DNA of 64,000 bases from Agarophyton chilense. Lineage: Eukaryota; Rhodophyta; Florideophyceae; Gracilariales; Gracilariaceae. Both the position numbers and the translations under genes were made by a program. Below the pieces are notes generated by a model. It searched no databases. It was not told the DNA's origin and worked only from the letters and a program-made list of their open reading frames with translations. Positions within the stretch are counted from its first letter, which is position 1. Each line of letters opens with the position of its first letter. Positions 31,630 to 43,584 of this stretch are shown piece after piece. The stretch spans positions 434,001-498,000 of the forward strand of contig JARGXX010000006.1 of NCBI GenBank assembly GCA_030374765.1, given 5' to 3'.

Positions 31630-32680
31630 CGCTCGGCCCTTCGCGCAACGAGACCCTTTTCTGGAAAGGGATTTCGTTATGAATCTACTCATGCATGTCA
31701 ACAATTGGGATAGAATTGTTCCAGAACCAACTATATACAGTCCGAGACCCTTATGGACATGAAAACGGATATTTTTCCCGTGCTACCGTCTGTATGTTTC
31801 ATACGGTTCAATGTAACTCACCCGGATGAAGAAAAGCCTGATCTCTCACCAGGAGACACAAAGGTGTACATCTCCAGAGGAGAACTTATCTGTGGAATCG
31901 TTGACCAGAGGACTTTAGATACTTCTGCGAATGAAGTAATTCACGTTACTTGGAAAGAATTTGAACGAAAGGTAACCGACAAGATGATTAAAAAAACAAG
32001 GTTTTAGTATACCACTATATTCTGCCCAGGGACCCATATGTTGGAATTGATGACACCATTTCCGATGAAGATACTTTGCATGTCATTCAAACGATCCAAA
32101 ATGCAAATGATGATGTGAAAAACCTCGTACGGAAAGCTCAAAATAAGGAGTGGGTCTTACTTCCAGGAAAAGTTATGATAGATTCTTTCGAAACAGAGTT
32201 CATCAAAGTGCTCAATAGTGACCGTGATAAGTCAGGTTCTTCCGCTGAGGACTATATACTAAAGTCTGACAAAATCAAACGAATGGTAAGCGCTGGAATT
32301 AAAGATTCGTTCATCAGCGTTTCCTAGATTTGTGCGTGCGTAGGCTGGCAGAACGTTTAGAGCAATCGAATGGCTTACGGCTTCAACCGCAGAACCATTC
32401 TTCAGTTCGTGCTTGATGAACTTTGGTCTAGAGAGTTGTGGTTTTTTGGAGAACGCCTAGTAGCGGGGACTGAATCCTTCGGAGTTTTGCTTTCACGCTA
32501 TGGGAGGGCAAGAAGGTCTGATCGATACAGCAGTGAAAACTGCAGAAACAGGTTACATTCAACGTAGACTTATGAAACCTATAAAAGAAATTATGTTTAG
32601 GTATGACGGAACCGTGCAGAACTCATTCAATAATACTATAGAGTTTTCGTGTGAAGAAGATGGAATGGATGAGATATTTT
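31630..32680 (+). pseudogene. Fragment of the largest RNA polymerase II subunit (RPB1)
   Basis: RPB1 is the catalytic subunit of RNA polymerase II. This piece covers its central part up to the bridge helix, in at least four frames. Recognisable blocks in order: '[15 protein letters not shown]' and 'SPRPLW' (31643-31760); 'SPGDTKVYISRGELICGIVD' with 'RTLDTS' (31849-31930); 'VGIDDTISDEDTLHVIQTIQ' and 'SGSSAEDYILKS' (32043-32270); 'NRMAYGFNRRTIL' (32364-32402); and the most conserved part, '[19 protein letters not shown]' followed by 'TGYIQRRL' (32488-32571), preceded by two adjacent stops. All blocks are in the order of the real protein. The 5' and 3' parts are missing. It ends about 120 bp before gene X of transposon A. 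The functional gene must be elsewhere. Confidence 0.9.
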
Positions 32681-32797
32681 CTGAAGATGACACCACAACT
32701 TCTCAAATTTCACACTCAGTTTCAGAGGCGGGAAACCGTTTGCAGTTTTCCATTCCTGTAATTTTCTTTTTTTTGGGAGAAATAAATGGCGTGATAT

Positions 32798-35514
32798 TTG
32801 AATGGTATGCGTAGTCGGCATTGGAACTGCTTCCACGGCTACCGTTGGGAATATCGAATGTTGCTGAAGAGTAAGAGAGAGTCAGTTGCACCGAATGTGC
32901 GGCAGGATCGCAAGTCCCGGCGCTGTGACTCTGGGAGGGAAAGGGGTGGCGCCGGCGGTGGTAGAGAAGGTCCGCCGAGAAGCTGGCTAAGGACAGTGAG
33001 AGACGCAAGGGTGCGCGGCGATAGGGGTTGTTCGGAGAAAATGGTAAGTGAGGAGATTTCCGCGAATCCGAACATCAACAATGGCAAGAAAGCGACACAA
33101 AGACGAAACGTGAGCGTTGAGAAGATGCACGCAATTCAGAACGGAAACCCCAAACGTGAGAGCTTTGGTACAGGGCGGGTAGGATGTGGGGTTGGTCGGA
33201 AGGGCAGAACTTCTATAGCTCGCCGTTATCGTCTAAAAGAGGTAAGGAATGCTATTGAGGCTGTTGAGAAATAGAGTACGCTCGTGGAGACATGTGCGGA
33301 TGCAATGATTGAAGAGAATGAGTATGAAACAATAGGAGAATGTGAGGAAGAGCGTGAAGCGCAGTCGAGAAGCGGTGCGAACAATTCCGCACGGCGACAG
33401 GAGCGACAGGTATTACGAATAGGAGATTCGAGGCGAAGGATAGCAACATCTCACCGTACCATACGAAAGGAAACAGTGGTAACGGGTGATATCGAGAGGG
33501 GTATTGGGGCCAGGACCAGACGCGCAGCTGACCGTGCAGGGATCACACGTACTACGGAAGATAAACAGGATGGGACACCCGTCCGACTAGAAGAGAGGGT
33601 TGAGTACAAAGCCAGGGTCGCGAGGAATTATTCGCAACGCGAGGAAACCGCTGGGGAAGTAGAGCTCACAAGAAAGTCTTCGGAAAGACGAGAAACAGGG
33701 CGAAGAATAGAAACACGGCGAACAAGAGGAGTGTAATACGAGACCGTAGTAGCGGATGGAAGGGAAGAAGGGCCTTTTGTTTTGGGAGAGCGTTTAAGAA
33801 GTGCGTCAGGTCGGGAACAGGGGGTTGGCGGTAGAAGTAGATCGGAGACTCGAGATGGTATGCGTGTGAGAAGAACGAGAATAGTATCGATAATGGCTGC
33901 GAAGACTGCCATGGGTGACTGAGGGAGAGTTGAAAGCGCAAGAGGACGATCTGTTGCAGAGAACGATGAAGAGGGTATGGAGGCTTTGGAGGAGGATGTC
34001 AATATGTTACCATGTAGTGATTTGGTTCAGAAGGTGAATGTTTTGAAGAAGAAGTTGAGTAAGCTGAAGGATGATTACTTTAGTGTGATGGTGAGTCTGA
34101 AGTTGAAGCAGAAGGAAGTGGATCGCTTGAGAGGGGAGGTAAGTGGACATAATGTGTTCCTGGACAGCTTGAAGGAAGCGTTGAACACTCTGAAAAGGGG
34201 AGGGAAAGGGCGTGTATCAGGAGAGATGGCAAAGCGATGTAAGTTTGACATTGGAGTACAGGAGAGCTTCTATGGGTTTGTACGGTATGTCTATGACGGG
34301 ATTCTACACTATGCGAAGTTGGAGACGTCGGGGCTCTGCTTCAAAACCAAAGTGGTTTCAAGGAAATGGATGAATCGAAGTGAGACGGTAGGAGCGCAAA
34401 ACGAAGAGAGTATTTTTGTGGTAGGGCCACGCGAGAGAGTACCGAATTGTCTGTTTCAGGTGGTGACAGAGATGAGGGCGTACACGCCGTCATTTAAAGG
34501 GGAAGCGATCGGTAGCTGAAGTATGTTGTAGGCATGGAGGTGGAATAGAAACGGGGGGAGTCCATAACCACGGCGGGGAGGAAGGAGAAGTGCATTGAGG
34601 AGATGAGTTAGGATATGTGTTTGAGACATCGGATGAGACAGACGCTGAGTGATGTGGCACGGGTACGAAGGTAGGGTGCAAATGACCGACTGTTTGGGGT
34701 GCTCGGTTATGACTTGATTGCGCGGTGTGTGAAGATGCAGGAGGACACGGAGCTCGGTATAGAATTGAAGAAGCAGATAAAACAGGGGCGAAATAAGTTT
34801 TGTATGGGAGATGAGGATGGAACGAGAAGGCTATTGGCATGGCGCATGCGCAAGATTGAAAATCTGAAATACTCGGGGTCGAGGGCTCTTCCGAGGCTCA
34901 GAAGATTTGACGATAGAGATTTGTACTTTAGGAATAGAGTTGCAGTGGAAGTGCTGGAGGAGTTTATGAGGTACGATGTTAGGATGGAAAAGGATAGGTG
35001 GAGTCAGTCCGTGGATGGGACGGTGATGCATCTCGCAAGACTGGATGCGTCGATTGCTTGCGTTCTGGCGGCGATAAACACAGAGGCTGGACGCGGGGGC
35101 CAGAGGCAATTACTGTTTTCTACGTTATATGGTAAGTAATTACCGCTTGATGTGGAGGGGATTTTTTGGGTGGCTTCGGAAGTAGTGAGGGAGAGTAAGA
35201 ATGTGGAGTTTGAGCACTATGGGTTTCTTTCGGAGGAAGGGAGGAGGGTGGCAGGAAATTCGGAGAGGGTTGCAACGGTGGGAATTTGGATGCCTTCAAC
35301 TGGGAAGATCTACCTTGCAGTGAAAGAGCATTTCTTTGTGGACAACCTGACGAAACGCCTCTGTGCTGTACTGGATTACTACGTTGGAGCCTGCAAACCG
35401 GAAGACTCTTGTTTTCCTCGTTTGCAAAGAGTGAGTGGGAGCGAAGTGGAGAAGCCAATAGTAGAAGAAGTGGGAACGGTGGGTGCAACACAAGGAGTAT
35501 TAGGAGACGTGAAC
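32798..35514 (+). pseudogene. Gene X of transposon A (partner of the transposase), broken
   Basis: A large protein of unknown function, homologous to gene X at 45414-47211. One frame runs from 32798 (at a TTG) to 34519 with only three stops (33272, 33734, about 33920): an Arg/Glu-rich N-terminal third, then a coiled coil ('DLVQKVNVLKKKLSKLKDDY', 33998 on) and a folded-looking block ('YGFVRYVYDGILHYAKLETS'). A frameshift near 34520-34690 moves the rest to 34699-35514 with one TAA at 35137. There 'DDRDLYFRNRVAVEVLEEF' and 'MHLARLDASIACVL' match 'PDDLYFKNGLSVEVLREL' and 'MHLPRLDAWIAFVV' in the other copy, and 'YYVGACKPEDSCF' matches 'CYVGRCTPEERKF'. It converges on the minus-strand transposase. 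I recognise no domain. Confidence 0.7.
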
Positions 35515-35700
35515 TAAGGCGACGGTTTAATGAATTGTTTTGAACCTGGGTCCCGATACAAACTGTTGAGGTAGAAGCAGTGGAAGCTCCAGTCGAGGCG
35601 TGGTGCGAAAGGGGGAGCGAAGTATTTCTAGCGGAGGATATGAACGGAGCCGAGGATGGAGGAAGAAGGGATGAGACCGAACCAAGGTGATATGTTTTCA
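35515..35700. other. Junction between the convergent genes of transposon A
   Basis: Short spacer between the 3' end of gene X and the 3' end of the transposase. I found no terminator-like signal. Confidence 0.4.
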
Positions 35701-38230
35701 AAGGTTTAGGCTGAAGAGATGGGTACAGGGTGTACTATGTGGTTGTGTTCGTCGTCCGTGGCCCAGCGATAGGAGATGCAGTTGAGGGCTTGGTCAAAGT
35801 TGTCCCTTGGGGGGACTACCTCCAAGAACTGAACGAATGCGAGTTCGATGGAGATGTTGGGGGTGTTTGTTGATGAGAGTCGAACAAGGGAGTTGAGTTA
35901 GAACACCCAGATGGTGAGGGAAGAGGTGGAGTAGGTTTTGCCGGCGACGATGACGTGTGAGAACATTGGAGACTTGGAGGGACCGAAGAAGGGAGCGGCG
36001 AAGATGCGTTGAAGGACTACCATGGGAGAATAGTTGAGTGCGATTTCGTTTTGTGTCTGCCGGTAATCTTGCAATGTGGATGCGACGATGTAAGCAGACT
36101 TGACTGCGGTGAGATGGAAGATACCGATGTCGGGGTGGTGCTCGTGGAGGGAAAGTGTTTGGAGGGAGAAGGTGATGAAGGAGAGTAGTGCAATGTTTCC
36201 TATTTGTGAGAGGGTGGAAATGGTGTCTGGAGAGAAGAAGTCTTTGAGGCAGGATGTGTTTGAGATTGGGCTGAGGCGGAGGAGCCTGTGTGCGGTGATG
36301 AGGTCTAAGATTGGTACGGTTCTGCCGTCACGGACAAATACGGGCTGAAGAGGTGTGAGAGGAGTTTGGGAGGAGGAGGAGAGGGAAGGGTGAGAGCGGA
36401 TGGGGTTCCAGTGCTGGAGTGCGTGCGACCGATCGATGGCGCGGATGGTTTCGGTATGGACGGTGGATCGTCACTTGGATGTGTGGCGGTAATGAGCTTT
36501 GAAGAGGGTGTGGGCGTGTTTGTAGATGACAGCATCGTTGAAGTGAAGGCCACCGTTTTTTTGGAATGTCTTCGACAATGTGATCGAGGAGGTGGTACTT
36601 GAGGGTGCCGAGGTTACAGGTGTGGTGAGGGCCGAGAGTGGTAACTGCCGCGAGTTTGATGGAGCGAATGTGGTCCTCTAGTATTGAGAGTGTATCTTCT
36701 GTCCGGTCAGGGACGGTGTTGTAGCGCATGGACATGAGGAGGAGGTCGGTGGATTTGGTGAAGACGGTGGTGATCTGAGCGGTTTGTACTTAGTTGCAGC
36801 ATCTGTCGAAGAAAGCACCGATGACGGGGAAGACCATGTCGAGAGCGCGGTACTCTTTGGCTTCGAGCATGCCGCGTATGCCTTCTGGAGTGAAGCATCC
36901 GTTGAGGTTACGATCGCTGTCGGAGGTAGAGAAGTTGATGCGGAGGCCCTGGGCGGGGGATTGAGCTTCGATCGTGGCGAAAATGGAGTTTGAGTGGTTG
37001 AGTATGGAGATGCGAGCGGACATGAACGAGCGGGAGGTGTTGGTGGGGCCGATGGTGGTGAAGAGAGATTTGGACTTGAGCTTTCCGATGGCTGTGAGTT
37101 TGATGAGCTTAGAGATTCGGAGGTGAAAGTTTGGAGGGGTTCAAATGCGAAGATTCTGTAGTGGGTGAGCTCTTGGAAGATGGTGTGGAGGAGATAGGAT
37201 TCGAGAATTGAGCTGTATTTGGCGAGGGATACTTCTTGGAGGGCTGTGTATGCTTCTTTTTTCCTGGTGCGGGTGACTCTTGGTTTTTGGGAGAGATACG
37301 CCTGTTCAGATTCATGGAGGAGAGAGGCGTACCGCTTTTGAGTGTTGGAGGTGTGATGGGGGGTGCGGGAGGGAGCGTTGTGAAACGGTTCGTGGAGGAG
37401 GGAGCGAGTGAGGAGACATCGGTAGCAGGGTCTCCTGGGGCCTGTTCCGTGGGTGATGGCGAGGATGTCTTTGGCCTCGGGTATGTCTGCGCAGTAGCTT
37501 GCGAGGACCGAGCGATATTGGTGGAGGACTTTGTGAGCGTCGCGGAAGGGGAAGCCGAGGAGACCGGAAGAGAGAAGGGGGTGGATTATAGTTTTAATGG
37601 CGGCTTGTGTGACTTCCATTTTCGTTTTGCCGTTGATATCTGCGGACGAGCTGGGGATAACGTCTGCTTCGGGGGCAGATGCCGTGGGTTAGAAGGAGGT
37701 TGAGAGGTAACCGACGAGGGTGAGGTTTTCAGAGATACATTTTCGTCTGAAGGAGTCCAAGAAGTTGAGGAGGGTGATGTGGAGGGGGGAGGAGGTGATG
37801 GAGGAGGCCCAAAGGGAGGTGCAGGACTTGTCCGAGTAGAGCTGGATGAAACCGATGATTGAGTCTATTCCGGTTGTGTGGGGGCAGTGCCATATGATCT
37901 TGTCGTTCTTGGACTGCATCAGGGCCGATTTCAGTGCGGGGAAGACGTTGTGCCCGAGAGACGCGGCCATAGGGTGATCGAAGGCGGGGGAACCGGATTG
38001 TGATTTTCGGGCGACGGGGTGGAAGAAGGTGTTGCGGTGGTTGAGGTAGACGGTTGCGGAGAAGCGGTTGAGGGTGTCGGTGATGGAGTGTGGGGCGAAG
38101 CATAAGGAACCGATGCGGTGCTTGAAGAGGGTTTCCTGGAGCTCGATGCATTGGCAGGCGGAGGAGATTCTGGGAGGTTGACTTGAAGAACCTTGGATGG
38201 TTGAGGATAGCGATGAGCTCGTCCACTTTT
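35701..38230 (-). pseudogene. Transposon A transposase, Plavaka/CACTA-like, broken
   Basis: A DDE-type DNA transposase resembling the Plavaka group of the CACTA/EnSpm superfamily. Main blocks from high to low coordinates: 'FIGFIQLYSDKSCTSL' with the first catalytic-type Asp at 37830-37832, followed by 'PLHITLLNFLDSFRRKCIS' (37689-37850); 'LLGFPFRDAHKVLHQYRSVL' and the Cys pair 'PCYRC' (36678-37619); after a frameshift, 'LNGCFTPEGIRGMLEAKEYR' and 'ALDMVFPVIGAFFDRC' (36790-37023); and a C-terminal part with 'LKYHLLDHIVEDI' (about 36560). The same blocks in the same order occur in transposon B. Several shifts and stops separate them, so no enzyme can be made. The 3' end towards 35701 is too decayed to read. 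No terminal inverted repeat was found. Confidence 0.75.
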
Positions 38231-39141
38231 CACTGCGTCTGTGTTCTTGGAAAGCTAGTATCAGCAGCTAGTCTAGTATTTGGCAAGATATCCGGCAAAA
38301 AATCTGCGAAAAATGAGGGATGGCCGATGCAGGCGCCATTGTTGTTAATTTCTTAGAGTTCCAGCTAGACTTGAATTTCGATTCTAGAACGACACCCTGT
38401 GAAACATGAATGGGAAACGAATGCACAAGACGCTGCTAGTTTACTATGGATGTTTGGATGACAGAAGCTAGATGTGAATAACGGGGGTGTGGCTCAAACT
38501 CCCCACATCAACTGATATCACAACGATAACTTCTAGAACAACGATCATCTGAGCGAAGGTAGCGTTTCCCTTTCCGAAAATGGCAACTCGTAGAAGTAGT
38601 CCAGTACACTCCCTTCTCTCTTCTTCAACCTCTTTCTCCCACGTCCACAATATCTATCTTATCATCAATTCTGTTCTTACCCACTTCAAAAGAACCCCCA
38701 ATGTTTCGTAGTACCCTCCACGAACTCTTCCCTTCCTTTCTCCTTTTTTTATCAACCTTTCCTTACCCATGTCCAACACTCATCCCCTCAACCCTAACAA
38801 TCATCAACCCCCACCATCGCACTCACACTCTGAGTTGTTGCAGTGCTAGTTTCAGGCGCTAAAAGCGCAGGGAGAATAGAAAATCGTTAAAAAAATACGC
38901 GAAAAATGACGGATCTGCAATGGGCACGCAATAAACGCACAGTTTTTGGAGAACATTTTTCGAGCATTCACGCGAATAATAGCAGTTGCAAATGCATAAT
39001 GAAAGTGATACAAATTGCTACTTTGCACCTCCTTCAATGGAAGTGAAACCATAGTTTATTTACCTTTACCAACCACCAGTACACTCTTGAATCACCTAAT
39101 CATCGGCCTACCACCCCCACCCCCTTCCCCATCTATCGCCT
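38231..39141. other. Spacer between transposon A and the gene D region
   Basis: No gene recognised. GCGAAAAATGAGGGAT (38306-38321) and GCGAAAAATGACGGAT (38899-38914) differ by one base and lie in otherwise loosely similar AT-rich contexts, possibly transposon subterminal sequence. Confidence 0.35.
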
Positions 39142-39501
39142 TCAGAAGCACTCTCCACCCGGTGGCGGCTGTGTTTCGGTCTTCAGGAACGTCTGCGCAT
39201 ATAACTCCTGCAGAAAACTATCACCTTCCTCCTTCCCAGCTCCACCCCCACCACGCGCCTCCTTCTCCTCCAGAGCATCCCACCTTTTCATCTCTTGCTC
39301 CGCTAGAATCCTCTCCACCTCACCCACAGTAGCCCCGAAAGTCCGGAACCCACTAACCTCCCCCTTCTTCTCCTTCTGGTTCCTGCCCCCCACCTTCACC
39401 CTCTTTCTCTCCACCTCCATATCTCTCGCCACAATCGGTCTCTTCTCCGCAACTCTTACTTTTTTCTTCTCCATCTCCTCAATTCCCTCCACCTTCTCCA
39501 A
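39142..39501 (-). CDS. Lys/Glu-rich ORF downstream of gene D
   Basis: A 120-codon frame rich in charged residues ('EEMEKKKVRVAEKRPIVARD') ending in 'LQELYAQTFLKTETQPP'. Probably helical; no domain recognised. It has the same orientation as gene D, 450 bp away, and could be the tail of the same transposon or a separate remnant. Confidence 0.3.
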   Translation of the reverse strand: MEKVEGIEEMEKKKVRVAEKRPIVARDMEVERKRVKVGGRNQKEKKGEVSGFRTFGATVGEVERILAEQEMKRWDALEEKEARGGGGAGKEEGDSFLQELYAQTFLKTETQPPPGGECF

Positions 39502-39948
39502 ATCCTCCTCACTCTCGGTATACGCTCTAAGCGCTCCACCCTTTATTCAAGTGCTCAAATACAGAATCAAGCGATACAATGAAGCCATCGGGAAACACCC
39601 CAGACCATTGACCTCTCACCTCCTTCCCTACGAATATCTTTAAGTATAGTACAATAACAATAAGTAACATAGGTTTACATGTCAGAACACTATTCTTTAC
39701 TCTACCCAGCTCACCTCTTTCTCAGTTTCTGTCCTCTACGAAACCCGATTGTATTTTACACAACAAGTGAGAGTGATAGAAGACATTCAAACGCACGAGT
39801 ATGACGTATTTCTGAGCTTGAGGTCTGAAAGAAATGTAAAAAAATCTCTAGGAGAACACAGCAAAGAAAATGCGCTTTATGTAAATCATATGGAACAATG
39901 CATTGTTTACAAAATTGCTCTTCGCTCTACACTACTGGAAAGAACTCA
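39502..39948. other. Short unassigned stretch
   Basis: Only brief overlapping frames; nothing recognised. Confidence 0.4.
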
Positions 39949-42900
39949 CTAATTATTCTCTTCCATATCATCCTTTCCCTTCTCGCCCTCCTCTAGAGAA
40001 TAAATTGAATTGTCCTCGTTATCATTACCATAAGCATTGGAGGCATAATCCCCGTCGCTTCCGCTCTCGGAGTTCTTGCCCTCCTCTAAATGATCTCCTG
40101 GAACTCCATTTTCACCAAAGCCTTCTTCGTCGCTGCCCACTCTTGAAAACAGTTTCGATCCCTTCGTTCCCTTTTTGTCCTTCTGTCTCAACTCTTCATC
40201 GTCCACAAACCTCGGTCTGAACTTTGACTGTAAATGAACCGCATCCTGTAGGTTGTAATCATCCGGAATTATGTACATGTGATACCGAAACAGCACATTC
40301 TGTGCCATGATCGCATCTCTGCTCCCTGCCCCCGCATGAGGCACATCTCCTCTTCCAATGAAGATAGATAACGGCGGTATGATGAACTTCCTCGTCGCAT
40401 ATCCTCTAAAAACCGCTTCCAGCTCCGAATTTGTTGTTGCAATGTGCTTGTGGGACCTCTTGCACACCCATAATGGTAATAAATACTTCCCAGAAGCTAT
40501 CATGAAGAATCCAGGATTCTTCCCGCTCAGAGCTTCTCCGGGATTGTCAGCGTCTGAAAGTGGGTGTGCAGCTTCTGCCTAGGCAGAGTCACCCAATACA
40601 CCGAACCATACCTCCAGTTTTCGGGGCATACATTTTATGCTGCGCCACCCTATTGTCTTCGAATCCCAAGCACAAACATATCTGAAATATGGGCGCATTC
40701 AACATAACACGCCTCTTCACCACCCAGTGAGTCTCTGCCGCTCTCTACATCTCGTCCTCAATTCCCCTCCGCGTCGTCATATACCTGGTAGACACAGTGA
40801 GTTGGTCCGCTTCAAAAGCTGCCTTCCCCGCATTGAAAATTGGGTTCCAGTACTGACGGGTCTCTGGTTCTCAAAGATTTTCTTGGCGATGGAAGTACTC
40901 TTCGAAGAACGCAAGCTGCTTCTCACTCAAGTCACCATCCATCAATTCGCTCATCGAATTGACCTGGTTCTAGATCCCGTCATCCACTCCGAACCCTTCC
41001 AACACAAAGAATTCACGCTCTTTTAGTTCGCTAGTATTTTTTGGGAAAGTTCACCATTGCGTAGTAGTCCATGCTCATGGCCCGCTCCCAGAGTCTGATA
41101 CGGTCATCTTCCTTCAGTACCATGGCAACCTCTCCAGATGCTTTCCTCTCCTGTTACCATACTTTGTACAGCTTCTGGAACGCTCCATGCCAGAAAACTG
41201 CATGATGAACACTCCGTACGTCGTTCGGGCGAAGCAAGTGGGCACGATACTCCTTGCGAAGGTGAATCCTGTAATCCTGTCCATCCAAGCATACATACCC
41301 TTATTGATATTTTCAGTTCCTGGCGGCCACCTGCTGGGCAACATGTTCACGTACTTCACTCAATCCGAGTCACCCACTTCACTATCTTCCTCGGCCTCCA
41401 CCAATCTTTTTGGGAGAACCTGAGGAACTTCATCATCGAACTTCTTCTTGTTCGGATCGTTCGGGTCGACTTCATCGTCTTCTCCGTCGTCACTTAAGAG
41501 TAGTAACTCACTATTTCTAAGGAAGTTTAGAAACTAACGTCCTCGCTTTCGCCGCAGGTTGTTGATAACAAAGTCAGGAACGTCGCCCGTCCTCATCCTT
41601 TTCGGCATATGTTCCTCCACCGCTTCCTTGGCGTCCTCCACTTCGGTTGCCTCGGCCACCTTCCTTTTCATCTTCCCAAATGTGGTTTCTTGAGAGAATA
41701 GTACTGCCGTTCCACCTTGTTTCATGTTCTTCTGAGTCTTCTCCTTACTCAGCCTCGGTGTCAAGCTTTCAGAAATCTCCTGGAAACCGCTTTGTCCTTG
41801 CGTGTTCGGAAGAATGCATGCCACAGCAACAGTATCTTTGAGCGCATTTCCATTGGGTATCACATCAGCCATGGTCATCGGCTGCCCATCTTTCGTTCTC
41901 CAGAACGATACACTAAGCTGGCGCAAGATATCTCGGACTTTGGCATTCCACTCCATGCGCTCGAGGTACAAAATCAAGTGATGTGAGCCGTTCACAAAAC
42001 TACAGTACAAGACGATTCGATTCCCGTCAAACCATTCGTCTTTTACCTTCTTCGGTCCCAGAATCGTTACACTTAAATTTCCAACAGACACCAAGCTTCC
42101 GTAGAGCTCAATTTTGCTTCTCTACTTCCTTCTGGTGGACTGGGTTGACATCACGCACACAGTTATCCGGAATCTTGATAAGGCGAATGTCCACGACATA
42201 CGTGTCGTATGTGTAGTCGTTCATGTTGAAAACTGAATCCATTAGACTCTCGTCGATATCATCAAGAGGAAGCTCATCGTTCTTATCAAGTAAGTCAACC
42301 TCTGCCTCCGTAAGAAATACCCTCGACCCCAAGAACGTCACCTCATCATCATCACAGCCCCTACCTTCTTCAACGGGCAGCTGTAGGTACTTCACTTCCA
42401 TCGGGGCGCTGCTTACCCCCTCCGCAATTGCTTCTGTCACTTCAGACTGATACACTGCTTGTCTCTGACCTCCGCAGCCACCAGTGCTCTCAGACATCGC
42501 CAAACCCTTCGGTTTCGGCCATACGGCAGTCTCCGTGGTCTGTGTTGGTGGAGTTTTAAGTCCACTGCCCTTGGCGAGATTCAAAGGCGGCCTTCTCGGA
42601 GTCGCGCTGCGTCCCTTGCTCGGATACCTCCATGTCTCAACCTTGGCCTGCCCGCTGGTGATAATCGTCTTGAAGCTGGGACGGAAAGTTGCGCGGTGTA
42701 CCTGATCTTCCTCGAGGTCGCTCAAGCTAAGAATCTCAGGGATCGTCCTCGCCTCCGCCGGGCTGTTCACCATTACCGCCATAGCGCAGGGCTTCTTGGC
42801 TGGAGGTGAAAACGGAGCGGAGGAAAGTTTCAGTGGAAGAGTAGCCGCCTCGCCACCATACCGTTTCATCATGTTCACGTCCCAGCAATAGAAAGAGTTG

Positions 42901-43334
42901 CTCTCCATATCTCCCAGACTGTTCGGAACGGTATCTGTAGTTTTGAATGGATAAGGGTAATCCAATCTTCTCTCATCCTGAATCAACACCTTCCATACCA
43001 TAACGAAGTCTTCCTTCGCCTTCCCGACAAGTTCGTGACAATGCAACTTTCTCACCAAATCTCCCGAAAGCCCCCCCGTCGCATCAATCGTACCCCTCAC
43101 AAAGGCCTCCCCAACGACTTTCTTCTCACCATTCGGCGTGGTCACCAACAGAGTCACCCGTTCGTCAGGTTTCGGTTTCCATGGCGGGGTTCCTACCTTC
43201 TTCGCCCGCGTTGCACCGCTGAACGTTTTAGGCATCGCTTCGTTCCTTCTAGAAGCCGTAACAGGCGGGTTGGGTTTCCGAGTACTCCAAATGAGCCTCC
43301 TATTCTCTGCGTTTGCGTTCTTGCGCCGCATCAT
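39949..43334 (-). pseudogene. Gene D: large transposon-associated protein with a dioxygenase-like C-terminus
   Basis: One decayed gene reads through four frame segments. The N-terminal segment, 43334-42108, is an intact 408-codon frame from an ATG ('MMRRKNANAEN'). Near 42110 the reading shifts to 42094-41534 ('IELYGSLVSVGNLSVTILG', 'MEWNAKVRDILRQLSVSFWR'). Then come 41497-41100 ('KYVNMLPSRWPPGTENINKG') and a stop-riddled part to 40630 ('AFFEEYFHRQENL'). The last segment, 40580-39949, contains 'GKYLLPLWVCKRSHKHI', 'FIIPPLSIFIGRGDVPHAGAG' (split here: RGD-HAGAG) and 'LFRYHMYIIPDD', then an acidic tail. The pattern of a strand, a Ser-His, then 'RGD..HAGAG' and an R-x-H strand is what I know from 2-oxoglutarate/Fe(II) dioxygenase-type beta-helix proteins, His being a metal ligand. 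Function in the element is unknown. Confidence 0.6.
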
Positions 43335-43350
43335 GTGAACCTTCGTCCCC
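42770..43350 (-). repeat. Left arm of a large inverted repeat (gene D N-terminal block)
   Basis: The reverse complement of this segment matches 44355-44926 over about 575 bp with only scattered differences, coding for the same 'MRRKNANAEN' to 'LPLKLSSAP' block on opposite strands. Similarity starts just before the ATG on both sides and fades at 42770 and 44926. The arms are about 1 kb apart. Confidence 0.9.
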
Positions 43351-43584
43351 GACTGGCGGCCAATACGTCCACATGCCCTCTTCTCAAGCCCACCACGCGT
43401 CCACCTAAGGTGGACTTGTTCCCACAGTCACCGCTGCAAGAATATAGGTATCCCGAAGACCGTTTAGATCGACCCGCCGTCTCCACAACTTACAGCCGAA
43501 CAGTTTCCGTGGGGTAACTATCTTATTACAGAATTAAGAGGTAAGTCCAGCCCAAACGATCCGTGCAGGTTCAACTCAGGCAGT
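43351..43584. other. Spacer between the left arm and the captured gene fragment
   Basis: Non-coding sequence with no recognised feature; it may contain the promoter of gene D, which reads leftwards from 43334. Confidence 0.4.

Noticed and set aside
35120..37703. Long frames on the strand opposite to gene X and transposase of element A (for example plus 37236-37703, minus 35120-35701)
   Set aside because: They have low-complexity Pro/Ser or Gly/Val composition typical of reverse-complement shadows, whereas the chosen strand aligns with element B.
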